Positions 44,774-54,451 of a stretch of DNA of 64,000 bases are shown here, piece by piece (position 1 is the stretch's first letter; every line of letters begins with the position of its first letter). Both the position numbers and the translations under genes were made by a program. Source of the DNA: Propioniferax innocua (lineage in GTDB: Bacteria; Actinomycetota; Actinomycetes; Propionibacteriales; Propionibacteriaceae). The stretch lies in assembly GCF_006716235.1 (NCBI RefSeq), contig NZ_VFOR01000002.1, positions 682,001-746,000 on the forward strand. Direction: 5' to 3'. Below the pieces are notes generated by a model. The model did no database searches and was not told the origin of the DNA. It saw only the letters and a program-made list of their open reading frames with translations.

Positions 44774-45556
44774 TCACCGTGCGGCCCTCGCCGTGATGCG
44801 CTCGGTCCACACCACTCCCGCACACGCCAGAGCCGACCCCAACGCCAGACAGACCCCACCAGCCACCGAACCGGTCAGGAACGCCACAGGGTCACCGCCG
44901 ATCGCGTACCCGATACCGATCCCCGCCAGCGGAAGGACCGCCAACAGCCGGCTCGTCATCAACGGCGCCGCCAACTCCGATTCCACCGTCCGCCGCACCT
45001 CAGCGTCCTGTTGCAGGGCCTCGGCCACGGCACCAAGCGCCTCGGCCATGGGCGCACCTGTCATCTGCGACAACGACCACGCCCGCGCCACCTGCCCCAG
45101 CCCCTCCCGCCCCGGCTCCATGGCCTGATCCAGCCAGAGCGACGCCGGGTCACCACCCACCGCGGTGAGTCCTGCCGCGTCGGCCAACACCGAGCATTCC
45201 TCGGCGGCCAGGGCCAACGCCGACGTCGGCATCCGCCCAGCCCGCAGCTGACTGGCAACGATGCCGCAGGCCCGCGCCACCGCCTGCCGTTCCCGGTTCC
45301 CACGCCGCGCCGCGAGCCGCGCACGCAACACCCATCCGGCCGTGGCGATCGGTCCAGCACACGCCAGTGCGAGCAGCAGCGTCAGCACTCCCCCCACGAT
45401 CAGCATCAGCACCGCCACGCCCGCCGCGACCGCCGCCGGAAGCGGCCAACCGCTCCGGTGACGCGGCGAAACCGCCCCCACCCGGGCCAATCGCCGATCA
45501 TGACACGGCGGCACCGACCACCAGACCGCCAATGCCCACAACACCGCGGTGGTCAT
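44774..45556 (-). CDS. tadB: type II secretion F-domain membrane protein TadB
   Basis: Second platform protein of the tad system, 260 residues, with hydrophobic segments near residues 38-75 and at the C-terminus (LLAVLPLAGIGIGYAIGG) around a cytoplasmic F domain (ARACGIVASQLRAGRMPTSAL and SQMTGAPMAEALGAVAEAL). ATG 45556 overlaps the tadA stop as ATGA; the longer open frame to 45652 is antisense-like and rejected. Homologous in position to Rv3658c. Confidence 0.88.
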   Translation of the reverse strand: MTTAVLWALAVWWSVPPCHDRRLARVGAVSPRHRSGWPLPAAVAAGVAVLMLIVGGVLTLLLALACAGPIATAGWVLRARLAARRGNRERQAVARACGIVASQLRAGRMPTSALALAAEECSVLADAAGLTAVGGDPASLWLDQAMEPGREGLGQVARAWSLSQMTGAPMAEALGAVAEALQQDAEVRRTVESELAAPLMTSRLLAVLPLAGIGIGYAIGGDPVAFLTGSVAGGVCLALGSALACAGVVWTERITARAAR

Positions 45557-46713
45557 CGCCCACACATCCTGCGCAGTTCGTCGATGGCCGGCCCGGGCAC
45601 ACACCTGCCATCCTCGAACTCCACCGCGGGAACGACCTCCAGCTCGGACCACTCCCCTGCAGCACGCACCGTCCCAGCACGTCTCAACACATGAATCCCT
45701 GTGACCTGGCGTCGACCATCACGTCGCCTCAGGGGCACCACCACGTCCAATGCCGCCGACGCCTGCGCCACCAGCGCCTGCGGACTCAATCCACCCAATG
45801 CGGCCAAGGCCGTGAGCCGCGCGGGCACATCGGCGGCCGAGTTCGCGTGAATGGTGCCGCAGCCACCCTCATGACCGGTGTTGAGCGCGGTGAGCAGATC
45901 GGTCAGCTCCGCGCCGCGCACCTCACCCACCGCGAGCCGATCAGGCCGCATACGCAACGCCTGACGCACCAGATCGGTCAACGTCACAGCCCCCGCTCCT
46001 TCAGCGTTGGCCGCTCGCGCCTCCAGCCGCACACAATGCGGGTGCTCGGGGTTCAACTCGCGGGAGTCCTCCACCACCACGAGCCGCTCATTCGACGGCA
46101 TCTCCGCCAACATCGACGCCAGCAGCGTCGTCTTCCCCGTGCCTGTTCCGCCGCAGACGAGGAACGCGAGCCTCGATGCCACCACCTCCCGCAACAACGC
46201 CGCGCCCTGCGCCGGGACCGAACCCCGCTCCACCCATTCATCCAGGCTGAGCCGCCGACGCGCCGGCACCCGCAACGACAGGCATGTCCCAGGATCCGCC
46301 ACCGATGCCAGGATCGCGTGGACACGTGTGCCATCGGGCAATCGGGAATCCACGAACGGCGCGCCCTCATCGAACCGTCGACCCGCGCTCGCAGCCATAC
46401 GCGCAGCCAGGCGTCGGACCTCGGCGTCGTCGGCGAACGTCACCCCGGTCCGTTCAAGGCCCTCGCCGCGATCGATGAACACCTCCGAGGGCCCGTTGAC
46501 CAGCACATCGGTGACGCCTTCGCTCCGCAACAGAGGCTCCAACACTCCGGCCCCCACTGAGTCACGACGCAGGGTCTCCACACAGTCCATGAGCGCGGCG
46601 TCGGAGACGACGAGCCCTTCGGCACGCATCGCTGCGGCCACGTCCTCAGGCATCGGGCTGCGGCCCAGGGTGGCGAGTCGGCGTCGAATGCCGGCCAGAT
46701 CGTCTTTCCTCAT
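45553..46713 (-). CDS. tadA: TadA/CpaF-type secretion ATPase
   Basis: Hexameric motor ATPase of the tad pilus, 386 residues. After an N-terminal helical domain come VTDVLVNGPSEVFIDRGEGL, Walker A GGTGTGKTT, the Asp box VVVEDSRELN, Walker B and the His box TGHEGGCGTIHANS. ATG 46713 overlaps the ssd stop. All motor motifs are intact, so the pilus can be powered. No prepilin peptidase gene is present in this window. Confidence 0.93.
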   Translation of the reverse strand: MRKDDLAGIRRRLATLGRSPMPEDVAAAMRAEGLVVSDAALMDCVETLRRDSVGAGVLEPLLRSEGVTDVLVNGPSEVFIDRGEGLERTGVTFADDAEVRRLAARMAASAGRRFDEGAPFVDSRLPDGTRVHAILASVADPGTCLSLRVPARRRLSLDEWVERGSVPAQGAALLREVVASRLAFLVCGGTGTGKTTLLASMLAEMPSNERLVVVEDSRELNPEHPHCVRLEARAANAEGAGAVTLTDLVRQALRMRPDRLAVGEVRGAELTDLLTALNTGHEGGCGTIHANSAADVPARLTALAALGGLSPQALVAQASAALDVVVPLRRRDGRRQVTGIHVLRRAGTVRAAGEWSELEVVPAVEFEDGRCVPGPAIDELRRMCGR

Positions 46714-47732
46714 GCCGTCACCTGCGCCAGAACCCGACCACACGACTGCTGCCACCGGCGAGTGATGTCCCCCAGTGGTTCGCCGCGTTCGGTAGCCGCG
46801 ACCAACCGCGACTCATCGGGAATCTCGCCCCACAACGGGAGCCCGAGCGTGTCCGCCACCGCCTGCGCACTTGCCCCTTCTGCTGCGCGTCGCACCACGA
46901 CGCCGGCTCGATCGGAGACCTCAGCGATGAGCCGCTCGGTCGCCGCCACCTGCCGCACGCACCCGCCGGTCACCACGATCCGCGCATGACAATGGCGCAG
47001 CCCCTGACGCGCCCCAGCGCTGAGCGAACGCCCCAGATCGACGATGACCAGTGCGTGCTCACGAGCCAGGGATCGCAGGACCGCCGCGACAGCATCGGGA
47101 GAAGGGTCCCCCGGGCCGTCCTCGGCGCGGGCCATCGACAGCACCGGAACACCACGCGCCGACGGCAGGAACTCCGCAAGGTCGTCGATGTACCCGGATG
47201 AGGACGCCAGATCCGGCCACCGCCAGCCCTGCTCACGCTCGGCCCCGAGAAGGAGATCCAGGCCGCCCCCACGCTCATCCAGATCCACCAATGCCGCCGA
47301 CCCGTCGGCGCATTGGGCCAGACTCACCGCCAGCGTCGAAGCCCCGGCTCCGCCGTGCCCGCCGATGACACCGATCACGCGCCCCGCCCCTTCAGCACGG
47401 TCACCGGCCAGCAGACTCGTCAGCCAACGCACGCCATCGGGCAGGACCACGACGCTGGCGCCCAGCGGTGCCGACCACGCGCACAGATCATCACGGTCCG
47501 CCTCTGTGCCCACCAAGCATGTCAGTGAGGACGGCGGAAGGGTGTGATGGGCGATGTGACGGACACGGTCGATGCCGATGACCAGCGGCTGGTCGAGGGT
47601 CTGCAGGTGCGGGATCTGTTCGGGGTCGCTGACGGTCATCGCCGTGGTGCCCGCTGCTGCTGCCGCGGCCAATACCGCGTCACGCAGCTGCGGATCAGAG
47701 GTCAGCAGGACCGGGGCACGTTGAATCTCCAT
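46710..47732 (-). CDS. ssd: septum-site-determining-like protein Ssd (CpaE/MinD type)
   Basis: P-loop ATPase of 340 residues heading the tad operon, like Rv3660c. An N-terminal receiver-like domain (VLLTSDPQLRDAV to about residue 115) leads to a MinD/CpaE-type domain with the deviant Walker A GGHGGAGASTLAVSLA, where Ala stands at the place of the usual Lys, and LVDLDERGGGLDLLLG. Ssd has been tied to septum formation in mycobacteria and CpaE to pilus placement. The start is uncertain between 47732 and 47744. Confidence 0.85.
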   Translation of the reverse strand: MEIQRAPVLLTSDPQLRDAVLAAAAAAGTTAMTVSDPEQIPHLQTLDQPLVIGIDRVRHIAHHTLPPSSLTCLVGTEADRDDLCAWSAPLGASVVVLPDGVRWLTSLLAGDRAEGAGRVIGVIGGHGGAGASTLAVSLAQCADGSAALVDLDERGGGLDLLLGAEREQGWRWPDLASSSGYIDDLAEFLPSARGVPVLSMARAEDGPGDPSPDAVAAVLRSLAREHALVIVDLGRSLSAGARQGLRHCHARIVVTGGCVRQVAATERLIAEVSDRAGVVVRRAAEGASAQAVADTLGLPLWGEIPDESRLVAATERGEPLGDITRRWQQSCGRVLAQVTA

Positions 47733-47922
47733 GCTCCACACCATGGAAGGGGGTACCTCTCCATCGGACCGCTTCGCGCACGATTGTGGACAACCACATC
47801 CGCGCGCGCCGACCTGTGGAGAACTCTGCTCTCACACGGTGGTGTGCATTATCGCCGTCTACAACGACACAGGAGGGAAATCCTCCCTCGAGGCGCCGCT
47901 GAGGGGCACCTTTTGCGAGCCC

Positions 47923-48696
47923 TCACACCTTGTCATCGCGGAACCTCGGCGCCGCCCCCATCGGTGACTGCTCGGCCCCATGGGTGAGGGCATCGCAACA
48001 GTGGATGATCCACGCACGAACTCCATCTGCGGTCCCGGTGGAGTATTCAGCCAAGGCACGGTGGTAGGCGCGCCCCGCGACCAGATGGGCGGTCTCGGGT
48101 AGAAGTACCGCGCGTGGGTCGATGCCGGCCTGGATGAGCACCATGTGGTCCACGGCCCGAGCCACGATCCCGCTGACGAGCTCGAACGGCTGGGTCGCCA
48201 TGATCTCGGCATGGGCGATGGCGCCGACCACCACCGGCGAAGCTGTCGTCGGCATGCTGAGCAGCTCCGACACCCCCGACACGCGTTCGCGGCAGTCCGG
48301 ACGCACCTGACCAAGGCCATCGGCGTCGATGCGCCCGACATCGACGAGCCCTTTGGCTACGATCGTGTGTGCCCGTGCGATCACGCGGGACGGTTGGCTG
48401 CGGATATCGGCGGCGAGGTCGATGAGCTGTGTCGACATCCGGACCGAACCGGCTTCCACCGCACGCCGCACATCGTCCGATTCGTGGATGGTCTCGCCCG
48501 TCGAGGGATCCTGCAGGGCCAAGGTCGCCGAATCTCGCGCACCGGCCAACAGCGCCTTGGCCGACTGTTCGGCGGGCACCTGACGCATGCCGCGGTCCCG
48601 CAGGACGGCATCGGCGGCATCCCGGGCGGCGGTGACGGCTGACGGAACGCCCTCCATGGCAGCAAGATCAGCCAGAGGGTCATGCGTGGTGCTCAT
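47923..48696 (-). CDS. Fic-like fold protein with degenerate motif (Rv3662c-like)
   Basis: Conserved actinobacterial protein of 257 residues. The helical C-terminal half has VGAIAHAEIMATQPFELVSGIVARAVDH, which aligns with the Fic core but reads QPF...SGIVAR instead of HPFx(D/E)GNGR, so the catalytic His and the nucleotide-binding loop are missing. Members of this family are often labelled oxidoreductase without support. AMPylation is not expected. ATG 48696 is chosen; it is upstream of ssd on the same strand, 178 bp away, and divergent from the methyltransferase-like gene. Rv3662c homology is inferred from position and length. Confidence 0.6.
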   Translation of the reverse strand: MSTTHDPLADLAAMEGVPSAVTAARDAADAVLRDRGMRQVPAEQSAKALLAGARDSATLALQDPSTGETIHESDDVRRAVEAGSVRMSTQLIDLAADIRSQPSRVIARAHTIVAKGLVDVGRIDADGLGQVRPDCRERVSGVSELLSMPTTASPVVVGAIAHAEIMATQPFELVSGIVARAVDHMVLIQAGIDPRAVLLPETAHLVAGRAYHRALAEYSTGTADGVRAWIIHCCDALTHGAEQSPMGAAPRFRDDKV

Positions 48697-48751
48697 GACC
48701 CCAAGTTTCACAGACGCAACCGCGCCTCGTGCGAGTCGGTAGTCTCGCCCC

Positions 48752-49462
48752 ATGGCCAGCCCGCGCTTCCCCGACGCTTCCCTCGCTTGGCTCGTGCCCA
48801 CCTGTCGGCGACCTGTCCTGGACCTGGGCGGCGGTTTGACCGATCAGATCGCGACCACCAACCGCGTGGTGGCCGCCTGCCATGGCGATGACGTGCCGCA
48901 GTCCTCACCCGTGGTTCGGACGAAACCTTCGTTGTTGCCATTCGCGCCCGGATCCTTCGATCTGGTGACCGCCACCGATGGTGAACTGCTCGTGAGCCCG
49001 GTGCTCTCCGAAGCAGCCCGTGTTCTGGCCCCCGGCGGTCAGCTCGCCGCGATCGAATACTCCCGCGATGACAGTATCCCGTGGGTTCGACGCTTCGCCG
49101 AACGGCTCCAGGCGGATGACCCCACCGCGATGCGGTCCCATGGTTCTCGGCTGTTGGAGTTCATCGAGGCATCCCACCACTTCGTCGACGCGCAGCACCG
49201 CATCTTCCGCCGCTGGGTCCCATTGAGCCGGGACCGGCTCCTGGGCATGGTGCTGACCCGTCCAGCGGTGATCGCCCTCGACGAGAAGCAGCGCAGTGAC
49301 CTCACCGCCGATCTGTTGGCCATCCACGATCGTGCAGCACGTCCGGGAGAGAAGCTCCAGCTGCCCTTCGAGGTCGTGTGCGTCCGCGCCGAAGTGGACC
49401 CGTCCACCGTGGAGGCACCCGCTCCCAGAACGGACGCCCTGTCCATCCGGCTCCATTTCTGA
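48752..49462 (+). CDS. SAM-dependent methyltransferase-like protein
   Basis: Protein of 236 residues with a divergent class I methyltransferase core: RPVLDLGGGLTDQIA at the SAM-binding glycine motif, LPFAPGSFDLVTATDGELLVSPVLSEAARVLAPGGQLAAIEYS as the later strands. The substrate is unknown and some SAM contacts are weak. It is divergent from the Fic-like gene with 55 bp between and is followed by acs. Confidence 0.7.
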   Translation: MASPRFPDASLAWLVPTCRRPVLDLGGGLTDQIATTNRVVAACHGDDVPQSSPVVRTKPSLLPFAPGSFDLVTATDGELLVSPVLSEAARVLAPGGQLAAIEYSRDDSIPWVRRFAERLQADDPTAMRSHGSRLLEFIEASHHFVDAQHRIFRRWVPLSRDRLLGMVLTRPAVIALDEKQRSDLTADLLAIHDRAARPGEKLQLPFEVVCVRAEVDPSTVEAPAPRTDALSIRLHF

Positions 49463-49485
49463 TCTACTGGCGATGTGACCGATGC

Positions 49486-49501
49486 TGTGACGCAGAGCAC
49501 A
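49486..49501. promoter_or_regulatory. candidate GlxR/Crp site upstream of acs
   Basis: TGTGACGCAGAGCACA matches the Crp/GlxR consensus TGTGA-N6-TCACA at nine of ten positions and ends 19 bp before the acs start. A Crp/GlxR-type regulator is encoded at 61786. Its place close to the start would suit repression, or the transcript start may lie further upstream. Confidence 0.45.
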
Positions 49502-49520
49502 CCCACGCGAAGGAGCGCCG

Positions 49521-51503
49521 ATGTCTGCCGACCAGAGCAAGACCGAGCCCGCCAAGGATGGGGCCGAAACACTGTCCAATCTGCTGAAGGAGGACCGCAC
49601 TTTCCCGCCACCGGCGGAGATGGCTGCGAACGCCAACGTCACTCCTGAGCTGGTCGCACGGGCCGACGCCGACCCCGAGGCGTTCTGGGCCGAGCAGGCC
49701 AAACGCCTCACCTGGGGCACCGAGCCCACCCAGATCCTTGACTGGTCGAACCCACCCTTCGCCAAGTGGTTCGCCGATGGCAGGTTGAACGCCGCCCACA
49801 ACGCTCTGGACCGCCATGTGGAGGCCGGGCATGGTGACCGAATCGCCTTCCATTTCGAAGGCGACCGCGGTGATTCCCGCGACATCACCTACGCCGAGCT
49901 GACCGACGAGGTCTGCAAGGCCGCCAACGCCCTGACCGAGCTGGGCGTCAAAGCCGGCGACCGCGTGGGCATCTACATGCCCATGATCCCCGAGACCATC
50001 ATCGCGATGCTCGCATGCGCCCGCATCGGCGCACCGCACATGGTGGTCTTCGCCGGGTTCTCGGCCGACGCTCTGGCCTCCCGCATCACCGACTGTGGTG
50101 TCGAGGTCGTCATCACCGCCGACGGCCAGTTCCGACGCGGTGAGCCGACCGCCCTCAAACCCGCCGTCGACGCCGCGTGCGAGCAGTGCCCCGGCGTCCG
50201 CTCGGTCCTGGTGGTACAGCGCACCGGCGAGAAGACAGAGATGGTCGAAGGGCGTGATGTGTGGTGGCACGACGTGGTGGATCGCCAGAGCAGCGAACAC
50301 ACCCCCGAGATGTTCGACGCCGAACACCCGCTGTACATCATGTACACCTCCGGTTCGACGGGTAAGCCCAAGGGCATCCTGCACACCACCGGCGGTTATC
50401 TGGTCGGCACGGCCTTCACGCACTGGGCCTCATTCGATCTCAAGCCCGAGACCGACGTGTTCTGGTGCGCCGCCGACGTCGGCTGGGTCACCGGGCATTC
50501 CTATCTGGTGTACGCGCCGCTGGTGAACGGTGCCACATCGGTGCTCTACGAGGGCACCCCCAACTCGCCCCATCAGGGCCGTTGGTGGGAGATCGTCGAC
50601 AAGTACAAGGTGTCGATCCTGTACTGCGCACCCACGGCCATTCGCACCTTCATGAAGTGGGGGCACGAGATCCCGGCGAAGTACGACCTGTCGTCACTGC
50701 GGCTGCTGGGCAGCGTCGGTGAACCGATCAACCCCGAGGCGTACATCTGGTTCCGCACGCACATCGGGCGCGAGAACTGCCCGATCGTGGACACGTGGTG
50801 GCAGACCGAGACCGGCATGCATCTGATCGCCCCGATGCCGGGCGTGGCCGAGGCCAAGCCCGGTTCGGCCCAACACGCCGTGCCCGGTGTCGCGGTGGCC
50901 GTCGTCGACGAGGAGGGCCGCGAGGTCGCGAACGGTGAGGGCGGCTACTTGGTGGTCAAGAAGCCGTGGCCGGCGATGCTGCGCACCCTGTGGGGCGACG
51001 ACCAGCGGTACGTGGACACCTATTGGTCGCGCTTCGACGGTCTCTACTTCGCCGGTGACGGCGCCAAACTCGACGAGGACGGCGACATCTGGCTGCTGGG
51101 TCGCGTCGACGATGTCATGAACGTCTCGGGCCACCGGATGTCCACCACCGAGATCGAATCGGCGCTCGTCTCGCACGACACGGTCGCCGAGGCCGCGGTG
51201 GTCGGGGCGTCGGACCCCACCACCGGTCAGGCGATCGTGGCGTTCGTCATCCTCCGTGAATCCGCCACCGGCCGCGAGGAGGATGTGGTCGAGGAACTGC
51301 GTAGGCACGTGGCCACCGAGATCAGTCCGATCGCCAAGCCGCGTCAGATCATGGTGGTCGATGAACTGCCCAAGACCCGTTCGGGCAAGATCATGCGTCG
51401 TCTGTTGCGTGATATCGCCGAGAACCGTGAGGTGGGCGATGTGTCGACGTTGACAGACTCCACGGTCATGGATCAGATCGCAAAGGGGCTCAAACGTGGC
51501 TGA
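49521..51503 (+). CDS. acs: acetyl-CoA synthetase
   Basis: AMP-forming acetate-CoA ligase of 660 residues, the usual length. The adenylation motifs are present: [18 protein letters not shown], the [11 protein letters not shown] segment, and the C-terminal [11 protein letters not shown] with the regulatory lysine Lys623 that is acetylated in relatives. GAAGGAG precedes the ATG. The presence of acs plus a nearby Crp-like site suggests acetate use under carbon-source control. Confidence 0.97.
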   Translation: MSADQSKTEPAKDGAETLSNLLKEDRTFPPPAEMAANANVTPELVARADADPEAFWAEQAKRLTWGTEPTQILDWSNPPFAKWFADGRLNAAHNALDRHVEAGHGDRIAFHFEGDRGDSRDITYAELTDEVCKAANALTELGVKAGDRVGIYMPMIPETIIAMLACARIGAPHMVVFAGFSADALASRITDCGVEVVITADGQFRRGEPTALKPAVDAACEQCPGVRSVLVVQRTGEKTEMVEGRDVWWHDVVDRQSSEHTPEMFDAEHPLYIMYTSGSTGKPKGILHTTGGYLVGTAFTHWASFDLKPETDVFWCAADVGWVTGHSYLVYAPLVNGATSVLYEGTPNSPHQGRWWEIVDKYKVSILYCAPTAIRTFMKWGHEIPAKYDLSSLRLLGSVGEPINPEAYIWFRTHIGRENCPIVDTWWQTETGMHLIAPMPGVAEAKPGSAQHAVPGVAVAVVDEEGREVANGEGGYLVVKKPWPAMLRTLWGDDQRYVDTYWSRFDGLYFAGDGAKLDEDGDIWLLGRVDDVMNVSGHRMSTTEIESALVSHDTVAEAAVVGASDPTTGQAIVAFVILRESATGREEDVVEELRRHVATEISPIAKPRQIMVVDELPKTRSGKIMRRLLRDIAENREVGDVSTLTDSTVMDQIAKGLKRG

Positions 51504-51568
51504 TCTCGCCGGTCCACTCCCGAAGGGCACCGTGGCGCGCCGCCGCTGCACGCACTAGGGTCTTAGTC

Positions 51569-52099
51569 ATGGCGCAGACAGAATACGAGCGATCAGACGC
51601 AGCGAAGGACGCCGAGCAGGCCGGCGAGGTCAGCCGCGTCAATGAGCTCATCGGGCTCATCACAACTGATGTGAAGCAGCTCGTCGCCGACGAGGTTGCC
51701 CTCGCCAAGGCGGAGCTCATCCCCTCGGGCAAACACGCCGGCATCGGATCAGGGATGTTCGCGGGTGCGGGATACTTCGCACTCAACGGACTCTCCCTGT
51801 GGTTCATCGCCGGCGCCCTCGGTATCGGACGCCTCTTCGGCGCTCCCACCGGCTGGGCATCGCTCGGCTTCGTGGTGATGGGCCTGCTGGTCCTGCTGGT
51901 GGCGGGTGTGTTGGCGTTGATCGGCAAATCTCAGATGGACAAGGTCAAGGGACCGGAGAAGGCCATCTCGAACGGTAAGGCCGTGATCGAGGAGGCCAAG
52001 CTCGCCATCACCCGGGCCAACACCCGGCAACAGACCATGGCCCTCGAGGTGAAGTCGATGGATCACCCCGACCTTCACAATCCGGGCAACCTCGGGTAA
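51569..52099 (+). CDS. Holin-X/phage-holin-superfamily III-like membrane protein
   Basis: Membrane protein of 176 residues, like mycobacterial Rv3669. The N-terminal amphipathic helix VNELIGLITTDVKQLVADEVALAKAEL is the mark of the actinobacterial Holin-X family, followed by two membrane segments (about 65-90 and 95-125) and a charged C-terminal helix. Despite the name, a lytic role is not established. It lies 65 bp after acs and 3 bp before the ROK gene. Confidence 0.8.
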   Translation: MAQTEYERSDAAKDAEQAGEVSRVNELIGLITTDVKQLVADEVALAKAELIPSGKHAGIGSGMFAGAGYFALNGLSLWFIAGALGIGRLFGAPTGWASLGFVVMGLLVLLVAGVLALIGKSQMDKVKGPEKAISNGKAVIEEAKLAITRANTRQQTMALEVKSMDHPDLHNPGNLG

Positions 52100-52102
52100 G
52101 CG

Positions 52103-52966
52103 ATGCTGACCGCCGTCCTGGAGCTCGGCGGCAGCCACGCGAGTGCCGGTCTGGTGGGGCTTTCGGGTGCCACACCCGCATTGCATGATCATCGGCACAC
52201 CATGCTTGACACGCGCCAGCCCCTCCCGGAACTCCTCGCCGATCTCGACCAGGCGTGTGAGGCGCTCATCGTGCCTGGACGGCCTTGGGTGGTCGCGGTC
52301 CCCGGTCCGTTCGACTACGCCAACGGCATAGGCGGGCGCCATACCGACGGCAAGTTCAATGCCTTCGGCGGAGTGGACCTGCGCCGGCTCCTGACCGACC
52401 GCTGGAAGGCGTCGTCGATCCGATTCTGCAATGACGCCCATGCCTTCGGGGTTGGCGCTTGGTCTCTCTACGAGCGTCCGGCGCGTCTGTTCGCCATGAC
52501 GCTGGGATCGGGCATCGGGTCAGCGTTCATCGCCGACGGAGTCCCCAGCGACGACCCGCGTCTGCCCTCGGAGATCTATCGCGAACCCACCGGTGATGGC
52601 CGATCACTCGAGGGCGCCTACGGGCCGCAGGCTGCGGTGGATCGCCACAATCTCGGCGGGCCGGAGCAGTCGGTCGGTTCCTACAAGGAGCTCGCGGCCC
52701 TCGCGCGGAACGACGCCGCCGCCCGTGAACTCGTTGTCTCCCACATGGTCGGCCTGGTGGATGTGATCACCCCCTGGCTCGAACATTTCCGTCCCGAGAT
52801 GATGGTGCTCGGCGGGTCGGTGTGTCACGCATGGGATGTGTTCGGCGCCAGCATCCTGGAGCGGGTCAGGGTGAACCTCGGCCCCGGTGTGGCGGTGCGC
52901 GCGGTCGCCGACACCGAATCGGTCGCCCTCGTGGGCGGAGCGGTGTTCGGGGGGCCTGAGCGCTAG
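52103..52966 (+). CDS. ROK-family protein (sugar kinase-like)
   Basis: Protein of 287 residues with the ROK/ASKHA pattern: [16 protein letters not shown] at the first phosphate loop, [17 protein letters not shown], the catalytic-type [11 protein letters not shown], and [12 protein letters not shown] at the second phosphate loop. The CxCGxxGCxE zinc cluster of many ROK kinases is absent. The likely substrate is glucose or another hexose, but no prediction is firm. It starts 3 bp after the Holin-X gene. Confidence 0.8.
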   Translation: MLTAVLELGGSHASAGLVGLSGATPALHDHRHTMLDTRQPLPELLADLDQACEALIVPGRPWVVAVPGPFDYANGIGGRHTDGKFNAFGGVDLRRLLTDRWKASSIRFCNDAHAFGVGAWSLYERPARLFAMTLGSGIGSAFIADGVPSDDPRLPSEIYREPTGDGRSLEGAYGPQAAVDRHNLGGPEQSVGSYKELAALARNDAAARELVVSHMVGLVDVITPWLEHFRPEMMVLGGSVCHAWDVFGASILERVRVNLGPGVAVRAVADTESVALVGGAVFGGPER

Positions 52967-52997
52967 ACGTATTTGGCACACGAGTACCCTCGTGGGG

Positions 52998-54431
52998 ATG
53001 CCTGAGAACATGCCGAATGCCTTGCCGACCCAGACCCAGAAGCTCTGTGGCTGGGGTCGCACCGCCGCCACGACAGCCCACGTGCTGTCCACCCCCGATG
53101 TCTCAGTGATCTGTGACGCGGTGGCCCGCGTCGCCGAGGACAACGATTCCAAACCTCCGCACCTGCGTCGCGGCATCATCGCGCGCGGTCTGGGACGGTC
53201 GTACGGGGATGTCGCCCAGAACGCCGGTGGCCTCGTGGTGGACATGACACCACTGTCCCGCATCCACGACATCGACGAGAGCACCGGCGAGGTCCATGTG
53301 GACGCCGGCGTCGATCTGGAGACGCTGATGCGCGCCGCGCTCCCGCACGGCCTGTGGGTCCCGGTGCTCCCGGGCACGCGTCAGGTCACCGTCGGAGGTG
53401 CGATCGGCAACGACATCCATGGCAAGAACCACCACTCGGCCGGGTCGTTCGGCGACCACATCACCGAGATGGAACTGCTCGTGGCCGACGGGCGGGTCCT
53501 GACGCTGCGCCCGGGGGGTTCGCCCGACGACCCCGATGCGGAGATCTTCTGGTGCACGATCGGCGGTATGGGCCTGACCGGCATCATCCTCACCGCGAAG
53601 ATCGCGATGACGCGCACCGAGACCGCTTACTTCCTGGCTGACGACGCGCAGACCTCGACGCTGGATGAGACCATCGCGATCCACTCGGACGGGTCGGAGG
53701 AGAACTACACGTACTCCTCGGCTTGGTTCGATGCGATCTCGGCCCCGCCGAAACTGGGCCGCGCCGCGATATCGCGCGGAAACCTGGCAACGCTCGACCA
53801 GCTTCAGGAGTACGCTCCCAAGTTGGCGAAGGATCCGCTGGCATTCAACGCACCCACGTTGATGACGTTCCCCGACATCTTCCCCAACGGCCTGGCCAAC
53901 AAATGGAGCTTCAAGCTCGTGGGCGAGGCCTACTACCGCTTGGGCGGGAACCGGCAGAACCAGATCAAGAATCTGACGCAGTTCTACCACATGCTCGATC
54001 TGTTCGGTGAGTGGAACCGGGCCATGGGCCCGGCAGGTTTCCTGCAGTACCAGACACTCGTCCCGCGCGATGCCGTGGAGCCGTTCAAGCAGGTCATCAC
54101 CGACATCCAGAAGTCGGGGCACTACTCGTTCCTCAACGTGTTCAAGCTCTTCGGCAAGGGCAACAATGCTCCCCTGTCCTTCCCCATGGAGGGCTGGAAC
54201 GTATGCGTCGATTTCCCCATCAAGCCCGGTCTGGGCGAGTTCTGCAATGAACTGGACCAGCGCATCATGGAGTTCGGTGGCCGCGTCTACACCGCAAAGG
54301 ATTCCCGAGTCTCGGCCGAACACTTCCATCAGATGTATCCGGAGGTGCCGCGCTTTTTGAAGACGCGCCGCGCCATCGACCCCTCCGGTGTCTTCGTCTC
54401 CGACATGGCCCGCCGACTCGAACTCGTGTGA
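52998..54431 (+). CDS. dprE1: decaprenylphosphoryl-beta-D-ribose oxidase
   Basis: FAD-dependent half of the DprE1-DprE2 epimerase that makes the arabinose donor for arabinogalactan and lipoarabinomannan. The 477-residue protein has the FAD-binding domain with [16 protein letters not shown] and [16 protein letters not shown], the latter including the His that carries FAD-contact residues. The benzothiazinone-reactive Cys is present as Cys403 in [11 protein letters not shown]. The C-terminus MARRLEL is typical. ATG 52998 is chosen; the frame is open to 52887 inside the ROK gene. This gene is the strongest sign of a mycolata-type cell wall. Confidence 0.96.
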   Translation: MPENMPNALPTQTQKLCGWGRTAATTAHVLSTPDVSVICDAVARVAEDNDSKPPHLRRGIIARGLGRSYGDVAQNAGGLVVDMTPLSRIHDIDESTGEVHVDAGVDLETLMRAALPHGLWVPVLPGTRQVTVGGAIGNDIHGKNHHSAGSFGDHITEMELLVADGRVLTLRPGGSPDDPDAEIFWCTIGGMGLTGIILTAKIAMTRTETAYFLADDAQTSTLDETIAIHSDGSEENYTYSSAWFDAISAPPKLGRAAISRGNLATLDQLQEYAPKLAKDPLAFNAPTLMTFPDIFPNGLANKWSFKLVGEAYYRLGGNRQNQIKNLTQFYHMLDLFGEWNRAMGPAGFLQYQTLVPRDAVEPFKQVITDIQKSGHYSFLNVFKLFGKGNNAPLSFPMEGWNVCVDFPIKPGLGEFCNELDQRIMEFGGRVYTAKDSRVSAEHFHQMYPEVPRFLKTRRAIDPSGVFVSDMARRLELV

Positions 54432-54451
54432 CCCCGACTCAAGGAGAAACC

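Noticed and set aside
43399-44796. A 465-residue open frame on the plus strand
   Set aside because: It is antisense to the tad genes and has a long proline/arginine/glutamine-rich tail typical of a shadow frame.
47860-47922. GAGGGA/TCCCTC hairpin in the gap between ssd and the Fic-like gene
   Set aside because: The stem is only 6 bp, lacks a T-run and is off the end of both genes' obvious signals; I see no clear function.
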